A DNA stretch of 64,000 bases from Acerihabitans arboris (GTDB lineage: Bacteria > Pseudomonadota > Gammaproteobacteria > Enterobacterales > Enterobacteriaceae). The DNA lies in assembly GCF_010131535.1 (NCBI RefSeq), contig NZ_WUBS01000011.1, positions 62,001-126,000 on the forward strand, written 5' to 3'. The notes beneath the pieces were generated by a model. That model made no database searches. It saw only the letters and a list, made by a program, of their open reading frames with translations, and was not told where the DNA came from. Positions 57,582 through 64,000 of this stretch are shown here, piece by piece (the stretch's first letter is position 1; the number at the start of each line of letters is the position of its first letter). The position numbers and the translations under genes were made by a program.

Positions 57582-58263
57582 GATCTCTCCTGATTACCAT
57601 GAGGTGAGTTACGTATTCCGTCTGTGTGAACGGAATACGTAACTCACCGTTTCCCCACGGCTATAGGTACCCTAAAAATTTCACCCCGACGTCACGGTTT
57701 AATTTGCGCTTCCAGCGTCTCAACAGGCATCTGTGCATCGGGGCGGCGAAATGTTGAGTTATTACGAGGCTCCCCAGGTCTCAGACCTGTTCGCGGCTTA
57801 CGCCGGGCTGATTTGCATCAGTCTACCTCCACACACCAGTCTCCTGGTGTCGCCATCGATGTCGTGTCGATTTACCTCCTTTCATTTATGAATTGTCTTC
57901 ATGCGGTTCTTCCGCTGGTAAGACAGTTGGTTGATTAATGACCCGCATGACGGCGAAACGTATTGTTATACGTTTTGAATCCGTCACTACGTGTTGGTCA
58001 GATGGTAGAAATGTCGTTGAAGTCGCAGTACGTCAGTACTGCCAGTTGTGCGCTGCGCGCGTCACTTGGTACTCGTTTCACTCGTTCGCAAGTGACGCCG
58101 CGCTCCGCTGCTCTCAATGCGTACGTGGAATATGCCAAATGTTCCAAATGGCATACTCACGGTCCGCAAAGTTCGCAACCGGCAGCTGACGTCAAAGATC
58201 AAAGCGTAGAGAGTGAAATGTATCGGGGACGTGCCTACGCAGAAGAACTGTGCGCCGGCAGAT
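57582..58263. other. Non-coding segment rich in inverted repeats
   Basis: Perfect inverted repeats: 57603-57621 with 57630-57648 (19 bp), CAGGTCT-C-AGACCTG (57775-57789), ACACCAG-TCTC-CTGGTGT (57833-57850), AAACGTAT-TGTT-ATACGTTT (57956-57975), GCAGTAC-GTCA-GTACTGC (58025-58042), and GCGTCACTTG (58059-58068) with CAAGTGACGC (58089-58098). Two overlapping open frames here (57938-58189 and 57963-58271) lack good ribosome sites. Structured RNA, an attachment or origin region, or recombinase operators are all possible. Confidence 0.55.
57603..57648. repeat. 19-bp perfect inverted repeat before the recombinase gene
   Basis: GGTGAGTTACGTATTCCGT and its exact complement are separated by eight bases (CTGTGTGA). 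It lies 22 bp upstream of the Integrase_1-type gene start and could be its operator, a recombination site or a 5' UTR hairpin. Confidence 0.85.
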
Positions 58264-58296
58264 TGAAGTGAAGTAGACCTTTATCGCGATTGCGAT

Positions 58297-58427
58297 CCTC
58301 GTTCTCAAAGGTTAAACGAGGTTACCGCCCGAAGGCGCCACCTCTCAGGTTATGGTGGCATTGGCATGTGATCACCCGAAAGCGTCCCTCTCAGACCACG
58401 GGGACATTGGCATGTTGCTGAAGCAAC
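58297..58427 (+). ncRNA. Four-hairpin structured RNA element, copy 2
   Basis: Hairpins: A CCTCGTT (58297-58303)/AACGAGG (58315-58321). B GCCAC (58337-58341)/GTGGC (58355-58359), loop CTCTCAGGTTATG. C GTCCC (58384-58388)/GGGAC (58401-58405), loop TCTCAGACCACG. D GTTGCT (58414-58419)/AGCAAC (58422-58427). Against copy 1 there are three paired changes in A, one in B, one in C and two in D. Long single-stranded stretches are identical, such as ATTGGCATGTGATCACCCGAA (21 bases at 58360-58380). The HNH fusion gene begins 70 nt after the element. Confidence 0.78.
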
Positions 58428-58496
58428 GGTACAACGCTGGTATAGTAGATCATCAATAACGCGACGAGCAAGATCCTTATCAAGGAATTTTACTAA

Positions 58497-59618
58497 ATGG
58501 CTAAAACAAATCGGGATGAATTTCTTAAACCCATCAGGCAAGCGCTTGCTGCTCGAGCTGGCCATAAATGCTCTTTTGCTGGATGCGATTGCCCAACATC
58601 TGGCCCCAGTGAAGAGTCAGATGAATCATCAACTTCTATTGGTGTTGCGGCACATATTCATGCGGCGGCGCCAGGGGGTCCAAGATATCTAGAATCTATG
58701 ACCGCCGGTCAAAGAAAAAGTATTAATAATGGAATCTGGTTATGTGCGAATCATAGTATTGAAATCGATAGGGATGCAACACGATATAGCGCTGATGAAT
58801 TGAAAAGAATGAAAATTCAGAGAGAACAAAAAGCTGCTGAGGAATTAAGCAGGAACTCTGTAAGTAATTCAGTCTCCGACTTATTCGAAATTGGCCCAAA
58901 TATAATTGGGCTTGGCGAACTGATAGGTTCATCTAGCACTAATTGGATAATACAACTTGAACATTTCTTGGCTGGAGATATTTTCACACTCAATAATTTT
59001 ATAAGCTCTTTTCAGGATCTGAGATCATACGATCGTTACTTATTAGTCAATGAACTTGGTGACGGGAGAGAATTATCTTCTGCACCAGAATGGAAAAAAA
59101 TAAATGGCCAGTATTTTATTACCTGTCCAATAAAAAATGACTTCCCAAGAATTCCCGCCCAAGACTTAGGTACGGACATTGCTTTAAATAATTCACATGA
59201 CATTTTCATTACTAATGGTGACTTGACAACAGTCTCTGGTCTTGATGCGTTACCACAAAAACTTAAAATTAATCTTTCTTTAATGCGTGGAGAAAGTGTG
59301 TTTCACCCAAACTATGGTTCACGTTTGAAATTATTTTTCGATAATTACAGAGATACCGCATGGTTAAATAGATTATTTAAACTGGATGTAATACGCATGG
59401 CATCGATTCCATACAATGATGATAATATTAACTTCGAAATATCAACCCCTCTCAAATGTGTCACACGCGTAAATAATGTATTTATTCACGACGAAGAAAG
59501 AAAGGATAATTGGCTCCCTATAGATTTCGATCTAGATATCAAAGGTATCGGGAATTGGAAAAACAAATTATCTATACATGTCATGCTCGATCCTAACTCG
59601 ATGATCACGGTAGGCTAA
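58497..59618 (+). CDS. HNH nuclease fused to a gp25/baseplate-like domain
   Basis: 373 aa. Residues 20-95 form an HNH-type zinc nuclease: CSFAGC (Cys25, Cys30), VAAHIHAAAPGGPRY (His53, His55), then NNGIWLCANHSIEIDRD (Asn78, Cys83, His86). A short helix and a linker of unknown fold (about 110-220) follow. Residues 223-300 resemble phage gp25/GPW-type baseplate proteins: DLGTDIALNNSHDIFI, GDLTTVSGLDALPQKLKI and RGESVFHPNYGSRLKLF fit their GDL-VSG-DAL-Q-L and GE-F-P-YG-L pattern. AAGGA lies 9 nt before the ATG. I know of no described system with this fusion. A phage-sensing nuclease is a plausible reading only. The gene is AT-rich relative to the chromosome. Confidence 0.7.
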   Translation: MAKTNRDEFLKPIRQALAARAGHKCSFAGCDCPTSGPSEESDESSTSIGVAAHIHAAAPGGPRYLESMTAGQRKSINNGIWLCANHSIEIDRDATRYSADELKRMKIQREQKAAEELSRNSVSNSVSDLFEIGPNIIGLGELIGSSSTNWIIQLEHFLAGDIFTLNNFISSFQDLRSYDRYLLVNELGDGRELSSAPEWKKINGQYFITCPIKNDFPRIPAQDLGTDIALNNSHDIFITNGDLTTVSGLDALPQKLKINLSLMRGESVFHPNYGSRLKLFFDNYRDTAWLNRLFKLDVIRMASIPYNDDNINFEISTPLKCVTRVNNVFIHDEERKDNWLPIDFDLDIKGIGNWKNKLSIHVMLDPNSMITVG

Positions 59619-59758
59619 CGGCAGGCATAATTACCTTCGTCGATAATCTGCGCAACCGTAAAGCCCATACCATCGGCAATTCATCAGGCGCATGGTTGGT
59701 GGTAGAGATGGTCAAACACTATCCTGACCGCTCATCATCACTACTTATTGATGGTTAG
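59619..59758 (+). pseudogene. Remnant of an alpha/beta hydrolase gene
   Basis: Directly after the HNH gene, a stop-free stretch of about 45 codons reads FVDNLRNRKAHTIGNSSGAW, then a segment continuing LVVEMVKHYPDRSSSLLIDG, and ends in a stop at 59756-59758. GNSSG fits a nucleophile elbow of an alpha/beta hydrolase with the usual helix after it. There is no start codon or N-terminal part, so this is probably the scar of a gene cut when the cargo module was inserted. Confidence 0.5.
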
Positions 59759-59971
59759 GATGCTGTAAATGGTCGGACAAATAGGAAAATGAAACATTTT
59801 GTTTCTAAGACTTTTTGGAATCTGAATAAAAAAAGTACCAAAATTTATCGTGTGGATTTCTCCTTGGGGCAAGTCTTCATTCCAGTCATTACGGTGTTCT
59901 AAACGCTCGCTTTTCATCCACTTCGTATGTTATATTTACTGCATAGGCGGTAAGCATATTCGGGTGTGTTT

Positions 59972-60235
59972 ATGGATAAAACCAGTGATGTAAAAGATAT
60001 GGGTCGGGGTTCTGATTGGGACAACGAGCTACAAAATCTTGACAAGAATTCACCAAGTGCTGACATCAAAGCTGCCGTCCAGGCTTCTGTAAAGGCAGCT
60101 GGTCTTATAGCATCCTTTATCGCACCTATTGCCGCCAAGAAGCGTAAAAACATTGAAGATCTTGGCGAGGGCTACAGAGACGGGCATAGTGGCTATGGAT
60201 TTTATTTTGGTGATATAAGAAACGATGACTAGCGA
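59972..60235 (+). CDS. Small hypothetical protein downstream of the nuclease module
   Basis: About 86 aa from ATG 59972. The N-terminal half is acidic and polar (SDVKDMGRGSDWDNELQNLD). A hydrophobic stretch AGLIASFIAPIAA follows, then a basic patch AKKRKN and a Gly/Tyr-rich tail. The family is not recognised. The ribosome site is weak (no clear Shine-Dalgarno), and a GTG two codons earlier is possible. It might be a partner or immunity protein of the module, but nothing shows this. Confidence 0.45.
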
Positions 60236-60345
60236 CTATTGCAGAACGCAAGAGTCGCTAGCCTCGTTGTTATTTTATTCCTTTTGTAACAGCTGTTGTT
60301 GCAGCATCCCGGTCAGTGTCAAGGTTGTTGTCACCCCCTGCTGAT

Positions 60346-61329
60346 TTAGGCTGCCTGTTTTTCCTGCTCAGGATTGAGTGTCACGGTACTTATTGGCTGC
60401 CAGTTTCTTGTCTCTCCTGACCAGCGTTCTGGATGCACCGCCTGCGCCGCTCGGTATACCTCATCCCGCCGCATCAGTATCTCCCGGTCATCGCCTCGGT
60501 GGCACTGCGCCGGCGTCACGTAGCGAATACCGCTGTGATAGTGCTTTTCGTTATACCAACGCGTAAAAACACCCACCCACTCACGCGCCTCCTCCAGTGT
60601 ACCGAACCCGCCCGAGGGCCATTGCGGCACGTATTTCACCGTCCGGAACAGCGACTCCACATAGGCATTATCATTACTGACACGGGGTCGGCTGTGCGAT
60701 GGCGTGATTTTCAGCTCTTCCAGCTTTACGTTCAGCGTTTGAGACTTCATCGCCGCGCCATTGTCCGCGTGCAACACCAGGGGCTGCCGGTAGCAGCGTT
60801 CACTCAACACCGTGCGCTCCATCAGTGACGCAGCCCACTCGCCGCTTTCTTCCTCATGGACTTCTTGACCCACGATTTTCCGGCTGAAGATGTCTTCCAC
60901 CATATACAGGTAATACCAGCGACCTTTCACCACCGACGGCAACCAGGTAATATCCCAGGTGTACACTTGGTTTGGTCCGGTCGCTTTCCAGGTCGTCGCG
61001 GGACGGACCTGGTGACTGGTCTGTTGCCGTCCTCGGCGGTGTACCTCGCCGTGGCGCCGCAGTATCCGGTAAAAAGTCGATTCGCTGGCCAGATAAATGC
61101 CTTCATCCGCCAGGCGCGGCACGATTTGCGACGGCGGCAGGCTGGCATAGTCCGATCGATGACACACCGCCAATATCTGCTGCTCTTCCTCTGACGTTAA
61201 CCGGTTGCCGGGCACGGGCCTGATAGCGCCGGGCCGACCGTCCTCCACACGCTGATGCCACCGCCGCCAGGTTCGTTCGCTCAGGCTGATTTCCCTGAGC
61301 GCCACCGACAGCCTGGCGCCATTTACCAT
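60346..61329 (-). CDS. IS3-family transposase OrfB (DDE integrase core)
   Basis: Catalytic subunit with the DDE triad: Asp in QVYTWDITWL, Asp in LVLHADNGAAM and Glu in YVESLFRTVK, followed by RWYNEKHYHSGIRYVTP. 327 aa from the first ATG. The frame stays open upstream past the orfA stop (LTPITERETLIGYVREA continues it), so OrfB is probably made as an OrfAB fusion by -1 frameshifting near the end of orfA. No frameshift or stop breaks it, so it looks active. Confidence 0.92.
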   Translation of the reverse strand: MVNGARLSVALREISLSERTWRRWHQRVEDGRPGAIRPVPGNRLTSEEEQQILAVCHRSDYASLPPSQIVPRLADEGIYLASESTFYRILRRHGEVHRRGRQQTSHQVRPATTWKATGPNQVYTWDITWLPSVVKGRWYYLYMVEDIFSRKIVGQEVHEEESGEWAASLMERTVLSERCYRQPLVLHADNGAAMKSQTLNVKLEELKITPSHSRPRVSNDNAYVESLFRTVKYVPQWPSGGFGTLEEAREWVGVFTRWYNEKHYHSGIRYVTPAQCHRGDDREILMRRDEVYRAAQAVHPERWSGETRNWQPISTVTLNPEQEKQAA

Positions 61330-61376
61330 GGCCTCTCGAACATAGCCAATAAGCGTTTCACGTTCGGTGATTGGCG

Positions 61377-61859
61377 TCAGTCGTCCCCGTCCGTTTCCCC
61401 GTAATAATCCCGCAACCGCTTTCGCAGCACCAGTATCGCTGCCGCCTCCGCCAGGGCTTTTTCCTTACGGACCAGTTCCTTTTTCAACTGCTTGTTTTCT
61501 TTCTGGACCTGTTTGAGTGCAGCACGGTCATCCACCGGCGGCACCTGTAAAAAAGCCTGTTTCCATTGAGTGATCTGTTCTGGATACAAACCTTTTTTAC
61601 GGCAGTACGCCGCGATGTCGGTTTCACTGAGTGTGGCGGTCTCGATAATCACCGCCAGGCGGGCTTGCGCCGGCCACTGTTCGCTGTTTTTGTCTGCACC
61701 CGGCACTGGTTTGCCCTCTGCTTTAGCCTGACTACGCCAATTATACAAAGTAGCTTCCGATATCCCTTCCATTTGTGCAACAGCGCTGACCGTCATGTTA
61801 TACGGAGGAAGAAGTTTAGCCAGGGTGGCCGCCTTTCGTTCCGGTGAAATGCGTTTCAT
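61377..61859 (-). CDS. IS3-family transposase OrfA (HTH)
   Basis: DNA-binding subunit, 160 aa from ATG 61859. The N-terminal helix-turn-helix includes AVAQMEGISEATLYNWRSQA. The C-terminal leucine-zipper-like helix runs through KQVQKENKQLKKELVRKEKA to LAEAAAILVLRKRL. It ends where OrfB's frame takes over. The open frame continues 45 bp further upstream into the terminal repeat and is not used. Confidence 0.9.
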   Translation of the reverse strand: MKRISPERKAATLAKLLPPYNMTVSAVAQMEGISEATLYNWRSQAKAEGKPVPGADKNSEQWPAQARLAVIIETATLSETDIAAYCRKKGLYPEQITQWKQAFLQVPPVDDRAALKQVQKENKQLKKELVRKEKALAEAAAILVLRKRLRDYYGETDGDD

Positions 61860-61904
61860 AACGTGTCCCCATCGCCCCATTAGAGTTTTCGATGGGGGTG
61901 TCAT

Positions 61905-63410
61905 CTATCCTGACACTAGGGGATCCTTTGCCAGCCCACCACCTTGTTGCCCAGCTTCTTGCGGCATACTAGCTCCTTTGGATAATGACTGAGCCATATC
62001 ACCGATCTTCAGACCTATCCAACTCAGCATACTTAACCAGAACATGGGAAAAATCACATACATCATCCCCAACACCAAATTCATGATCCATCCATCCCTT
62101 GGCGAGCTCATAAAATCGGCTATCGGTTCACTGGCAGATAACCCCTGCTCTTGCATGCTGCTGTAGAGGATCGTAATCAGTCGGTCATCAAGCCAGCCGG
62201 CTAGCTCCCACCAGAAAGTAATAAATGCCAGTGCAAACAGCGCAAAAGAAATAGTGACGATCGTTTTCGGGTCATAAGCGCTGAACATTATCAGCACCGG
62301 GATGACGACAATGATCATCATTTCCAGCAATGCCTGTATCATTGGCAATGCCTGCTTCATGGCATCAAAACCGGGCAACGCCTCCGCTTGTTTAAGGCCA
62401 AGCCCTACAGTACCGGCTAGTCGTGTGATATTTCCTGCAAATCCTGAAGTGGAATCATTGCCGCTTACAGCATAGGTATCCCCGCTACCCGACAGCCCAA
62501 CGTTGCGTGGGCTGACCAGCCAGCGTAGTGCCATTTCTTCCCACTGGTCTTTACTGTACTCCCGCTGCAGTTCCTTTTTGGTCGTGTCATTCAGGTTGGC
62601 CAGCACGCGGGTTTTCAGTCCGTTCGTGCCGTCTGACCACCACTGTTTGCAGGTAGGGTAGCCGCCCCGGCCGACGTCGGGATATCCACTGTCCCGGGTA
62701 TTGTCATAGGGCCACTGACTGCGCGGCTCAGCCGAGGTGTATTGGTCATAATATCCGCTAGTATTGAGAAAATAGCTGCTGCCAATCCAGCCCACCGAGT
62801 TGATGGTGGCGTCACTGAGCTGGCTGTTGGTGCTTTTCAGCTTAAAGTAAGAGCGCGAGTAGCACTGGTCAGCAAAGTCCTGTACTTCTTGCAGCACGAT
62901 CGGGTCGCGGATTTTGGTGTTCTGCACATCAAAGCGCAGTTGCCGCAGCTGGTTGCCGCAGGGTATGGAGGCAATCATCGCCTGCGTGGTGCCTTTCGAT
63001 ACCATATGCAATAAATACCACCACACCGGTACTTCGGCCGTTTTACCGTCAAAATCGTTAACCAGCCCCTTATAGCCGGAGTTTTGTGGTGTTGGCACAC
63101 TGATGCCGCATTGCTTTGCGCGGGAGCTGTCGAATTTAATGGTACTGATATCCACCGGCAGCAATGGTAAGCAGCAAAACAGCATGACGCAGAAGGACAC
63201 GTAAATGGCATGCTCGATACGTGGCAACGCCAGCACCCCCTTATTTCCTTCATCCGCGCCTTCTTCGCGGACCTTGAGCCAGATACCCAGTATTTTGAAT
63301 ACCAGCGGCAGCGCGAACAAACCGGTGCTCAGCAGGATTTGCCAGAGCGCATTGTTCAGCATCCAGCCGAACAGCACCATGAAGTATTCAAGAAAACTGT
63401 TTGCCGTCAT
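61905..63410 (-). CDS. TraG N-terminal domain protein of the ICE transfer system
   Basis: 501 aa inner-membrane protein of the PFGI-1/SPI-7-type T4SS, TraG_N family, involved in mating-pair formation. Hydrophobic helices lie near residues 20-40, 67-90 and 345-440 (LLEMMIIVVIPVLIMFSAYD, TISFALFALAFITFWWELAG). A large periplasmic part with cysteines (CGISVP, IPCGNQ, DQCYSRS, PTCKQW) lies between. The last few codons and the stop come from the end of the IS3 element, so a short C-terminal tail was replaced by the insertion. Confidence 0.82.
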   Translation of the reverse strand: MTANSFLEYFMVLFGWMLNNALWQILLSTGLFALPLVFKILGIWLKVREEGADEGNKGVLALPRIEHAIYVSFCVMLFCCLPLLPVDISTIKFDSSRAKQCGISVPTPQNSGYKGLVNDFDGKTAEVPVWWYLLHMVSKGTTQAMIASIPCGNQLRQLRFDVQNTKIRDPIVLQEVQDFADQCYSRSYFKLKSTNSQLSDATINSVGWIGSSYFLNTSGYYDQYTSAEPRSQWPYDNTRDSGYPDVGRGGYPTCKQWWSDGTNGLKTRVLANLNDTTKKELQREYSKDQWEEMALRWLVSPRNVGLSGSGDTYAVSGNDSTSGFAGNITRLAGTVGLGLKQAEALPGFDAMKQALPMIQALLEMMIIVVIPVLIMFSAYDPKTIVTISFALFALAFITFWWELAGWLDDRLITILYSSMQEQGLSASEPIADFMSSPRDGWIMNLVLGMMYVIFPMFWLSMLSWIGLKIGDMAQSLSKGASMPQEAGQQGGGLAKDPLVSG

Positions 63411-63420
63411 AGCGTTCCCC

Positions 63421-63771
63421 TTAAGCCAATGCAGAACGCCAGGTGGCGATCTCAGTAACCAGAATAAACGCCGCCGTCATCCACTCCAGCCGGCGTAACG
63501 ATCCCCCCGCAGAGGTTTTCACCACCTGTACCCGTACCACGCGAAACCATAACCAGCCCAGCATGTTGTATATCAACAGACGCCATGCAAACAGCCAATA
63601 ACGACCGGCGATCAGCCAGTCGTGTACTTGACGCCCATCCGGGTCATGCTCGAAAAGGACTGATACCAGCAATAACAGGACGGTGACCAGGACCAGTGCC
63701 ACTATTATACCCAGCGCAAAACGACCGATACGTCCGAGCCAACGTTGATTTTTAGTTTGTCCGACCATCAT
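63421..63771 (-). CDS. Small ICE membrane protein
   Basis: 116 aa with one strong hydrophobic segment (FALGIIVALVLVTVLLLLVSVLF, residues 18-40) and a second weaker one near WLFAWRLLIYNMLGWLWF. Small proteins of this size lie between the TraG_N gene and the upstream transfer gene in related ICEs. Its ATG overlaps the stop of the upstream gene (ATGATGG, stop TGA at 63770-63768), and the next ATG at 63768 is equally possible. It lies 10 nt before the TraG_N start. Confidence 0.7.
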   Translation of the reverse strand: MMVGQTKNQRWLGRIGRFALGIIVALVLVTVLLLLVSVLFEHDPDGRQVHDWLIAGRYWLFAWRLLIYNMLGWLWFRVVRVQVVKTSAGGSLRRLEWMTAAFILVTEIATWRSALA

Positions 63772-64000
63772 TGCGCTCCCGACTTTTGGCTCATGTTGCT
63801 AAAACCCTGATCCTGGCTGCCGGTATGCTGCTGCAGACGGCTGTCCTGGTTACGGATGCCCTGGCGCTCCAGCGTAGTCAGCAGGCTGTTATTACTGATG
63901 GTCTTGCGCAGCTCCATTTCGTTACGCAGCGCGGCCAGCTCACGATCTAACGCATCAATACGGCGGTCCCCTTCGGCCAGCGCCTCAGGCTGGTCGGCCG
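63768..64000 (-). CDS. C-terminal part of an ICE transfer protein, runs off the window
   Basis: The last 77 codons are visible, with the 5' end outside the window. The sequence is polar and coiled-coil-like: RRIDALDRELAALRNEMELR, then NNSLLTTLERQGIRNQDSRL and a Gln/Ser-rich tail. By position, two genes before TraG_N, it is probably the TIGR03755/PFL_4711-family ICE protein. The fragment itself is too short to prove that. Confidence 0.6.
   Translation of the reverse strand, partial: ADQPEALAEGDRRIDALDRELAALRNEMELRKTISNNSLLTTLERQGIRNQDSRLQQHTGSQDQGFSNMSQKSGAQ

Larger units (their letters stand above)
60317..61915 (-). mobile_element. IS3-family insertion sequence
   Basis: About 1.6 kb with two genes (orfA, orfB) and imperfect terminal inverted repeats. 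AGTGTCAAGGTTGTTGTCAC at 60315-60334 matches the reverse complement of the other end (61917-61894), with 19 of 24 bases identical over the full repeats. Ends are TG...CA, as in IS3 elements. No clear 3-bp target duplication is visible, so the exact boundaries may be off by a few bases. It lies between the cargo module and the transfer genes. Confidence 0.85.

Noticed and set aside
57938..58271. Overlapping open frames of 83 and 102 codons
   Set aside because: They lack Shine-Dalgarno sequences, overlap each other and lie on top of several perfect inverted repeats. Structured non-coding DNA or RNA is more likely.
54533..58427. CRISPR array or type III toxin-antitoxin repeats
   Set aside because: There are only two distant copies, no regular spacers, no cas genes and no ToxN/AbiQ-like gene. 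The internal B and C units are diverged hairpins, not exact direct repeats.
54533..58427. Retron
   Set aside because: No reverse transcriptase gene is near either element.
60317..61915. Target-site duplication of the IS3 element
   Set aside because: The bases flanking the two ends (CAG and CTA) do not match, so no duplication can be claimed.

Overview
The window is a stretch of Enterobacterales chromosome followed by the start of an integrated conjugative element (ICE). The order tktA-loiP-speB-speA-metK-galP-sprT-endA-rsmE-gshB-yqgE-ruvX-yggR-yggS-yggT-yggU-rdgB-hemW-yggN-trmB-mutY-yggX-mltC-speC-tRNA-Phe is the E. coli 66-67 min backbone. proC between yggS and yggT, a rhamnose cluster between ruvX and yggR, and the absence of yggM, ansB, yggL and nupG point to a lineage outside Escherichia/Salmonella (Pectobacteriaceae-, Yersiniaceae- or Sodalis-like). 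I cannot name the genus.

Layout. 1-6440: the distal end of a type VI secretion cluster (tssA, tssF, tssG, tssJ, tssE, and a vasL with an abnormal C-terminus). 6497-40246: housekeeping genes with polyamine (speB, speA, speC), SAM (metK), galactose uptake (galP), rhamnose catabolism (rhaBADM with rhaS and rhaR), tetrapyrrole/PLP, DNA repair and cell-wall functions. 40850-40964: promoter and tRNA-Phe, the insertion site of the island. 41226-64000: the ICE. It has a tRNA-proximal tyrosine integrase, a TraI_2/MobH-type relaxase, putative regulatory genes, a TraF-like protein and an HNH nuclease. It continues with a nine-gene antirestriction operon on the minus strand (ArdB/KlcA, ArdC, an N6-methyltransferase fragment-like protein and small ICE proteins). 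A nuclease cargo region follows (54440-59620), then an IS3-family insertion, then the start of the type IV secretion genes (TraG N-domain protein and partners).

Two unexplained systems stand out. First, about 130-nt elements at 54533-54662 and 58297-58427 have the same four-hairpin fold. They differ by about seven compensatory base-pair changes, so the structure is being conserved. One copy lies upstream of a PD-(D/E)XK nuclease gene. The other lies 70 nt upstream of a gene that joins an HNH nuclease domain to what looks like a phage-tail gp25/baseplate-type domain. A second recombinase gene and a segment rich in inverted repeats sit between the copies. I read this as a candidate undescribed defence locus with a structured RNA. 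Second, eight of the nine genes in the antirestriction operon carry a short leader with two mutually exclusive hairpins just 5' of the ribosome binding site. The only gene without one is translationally coupled to its predecessor.

All calls come from reading the sequence and from memory of the families. No database search or folding program was run.
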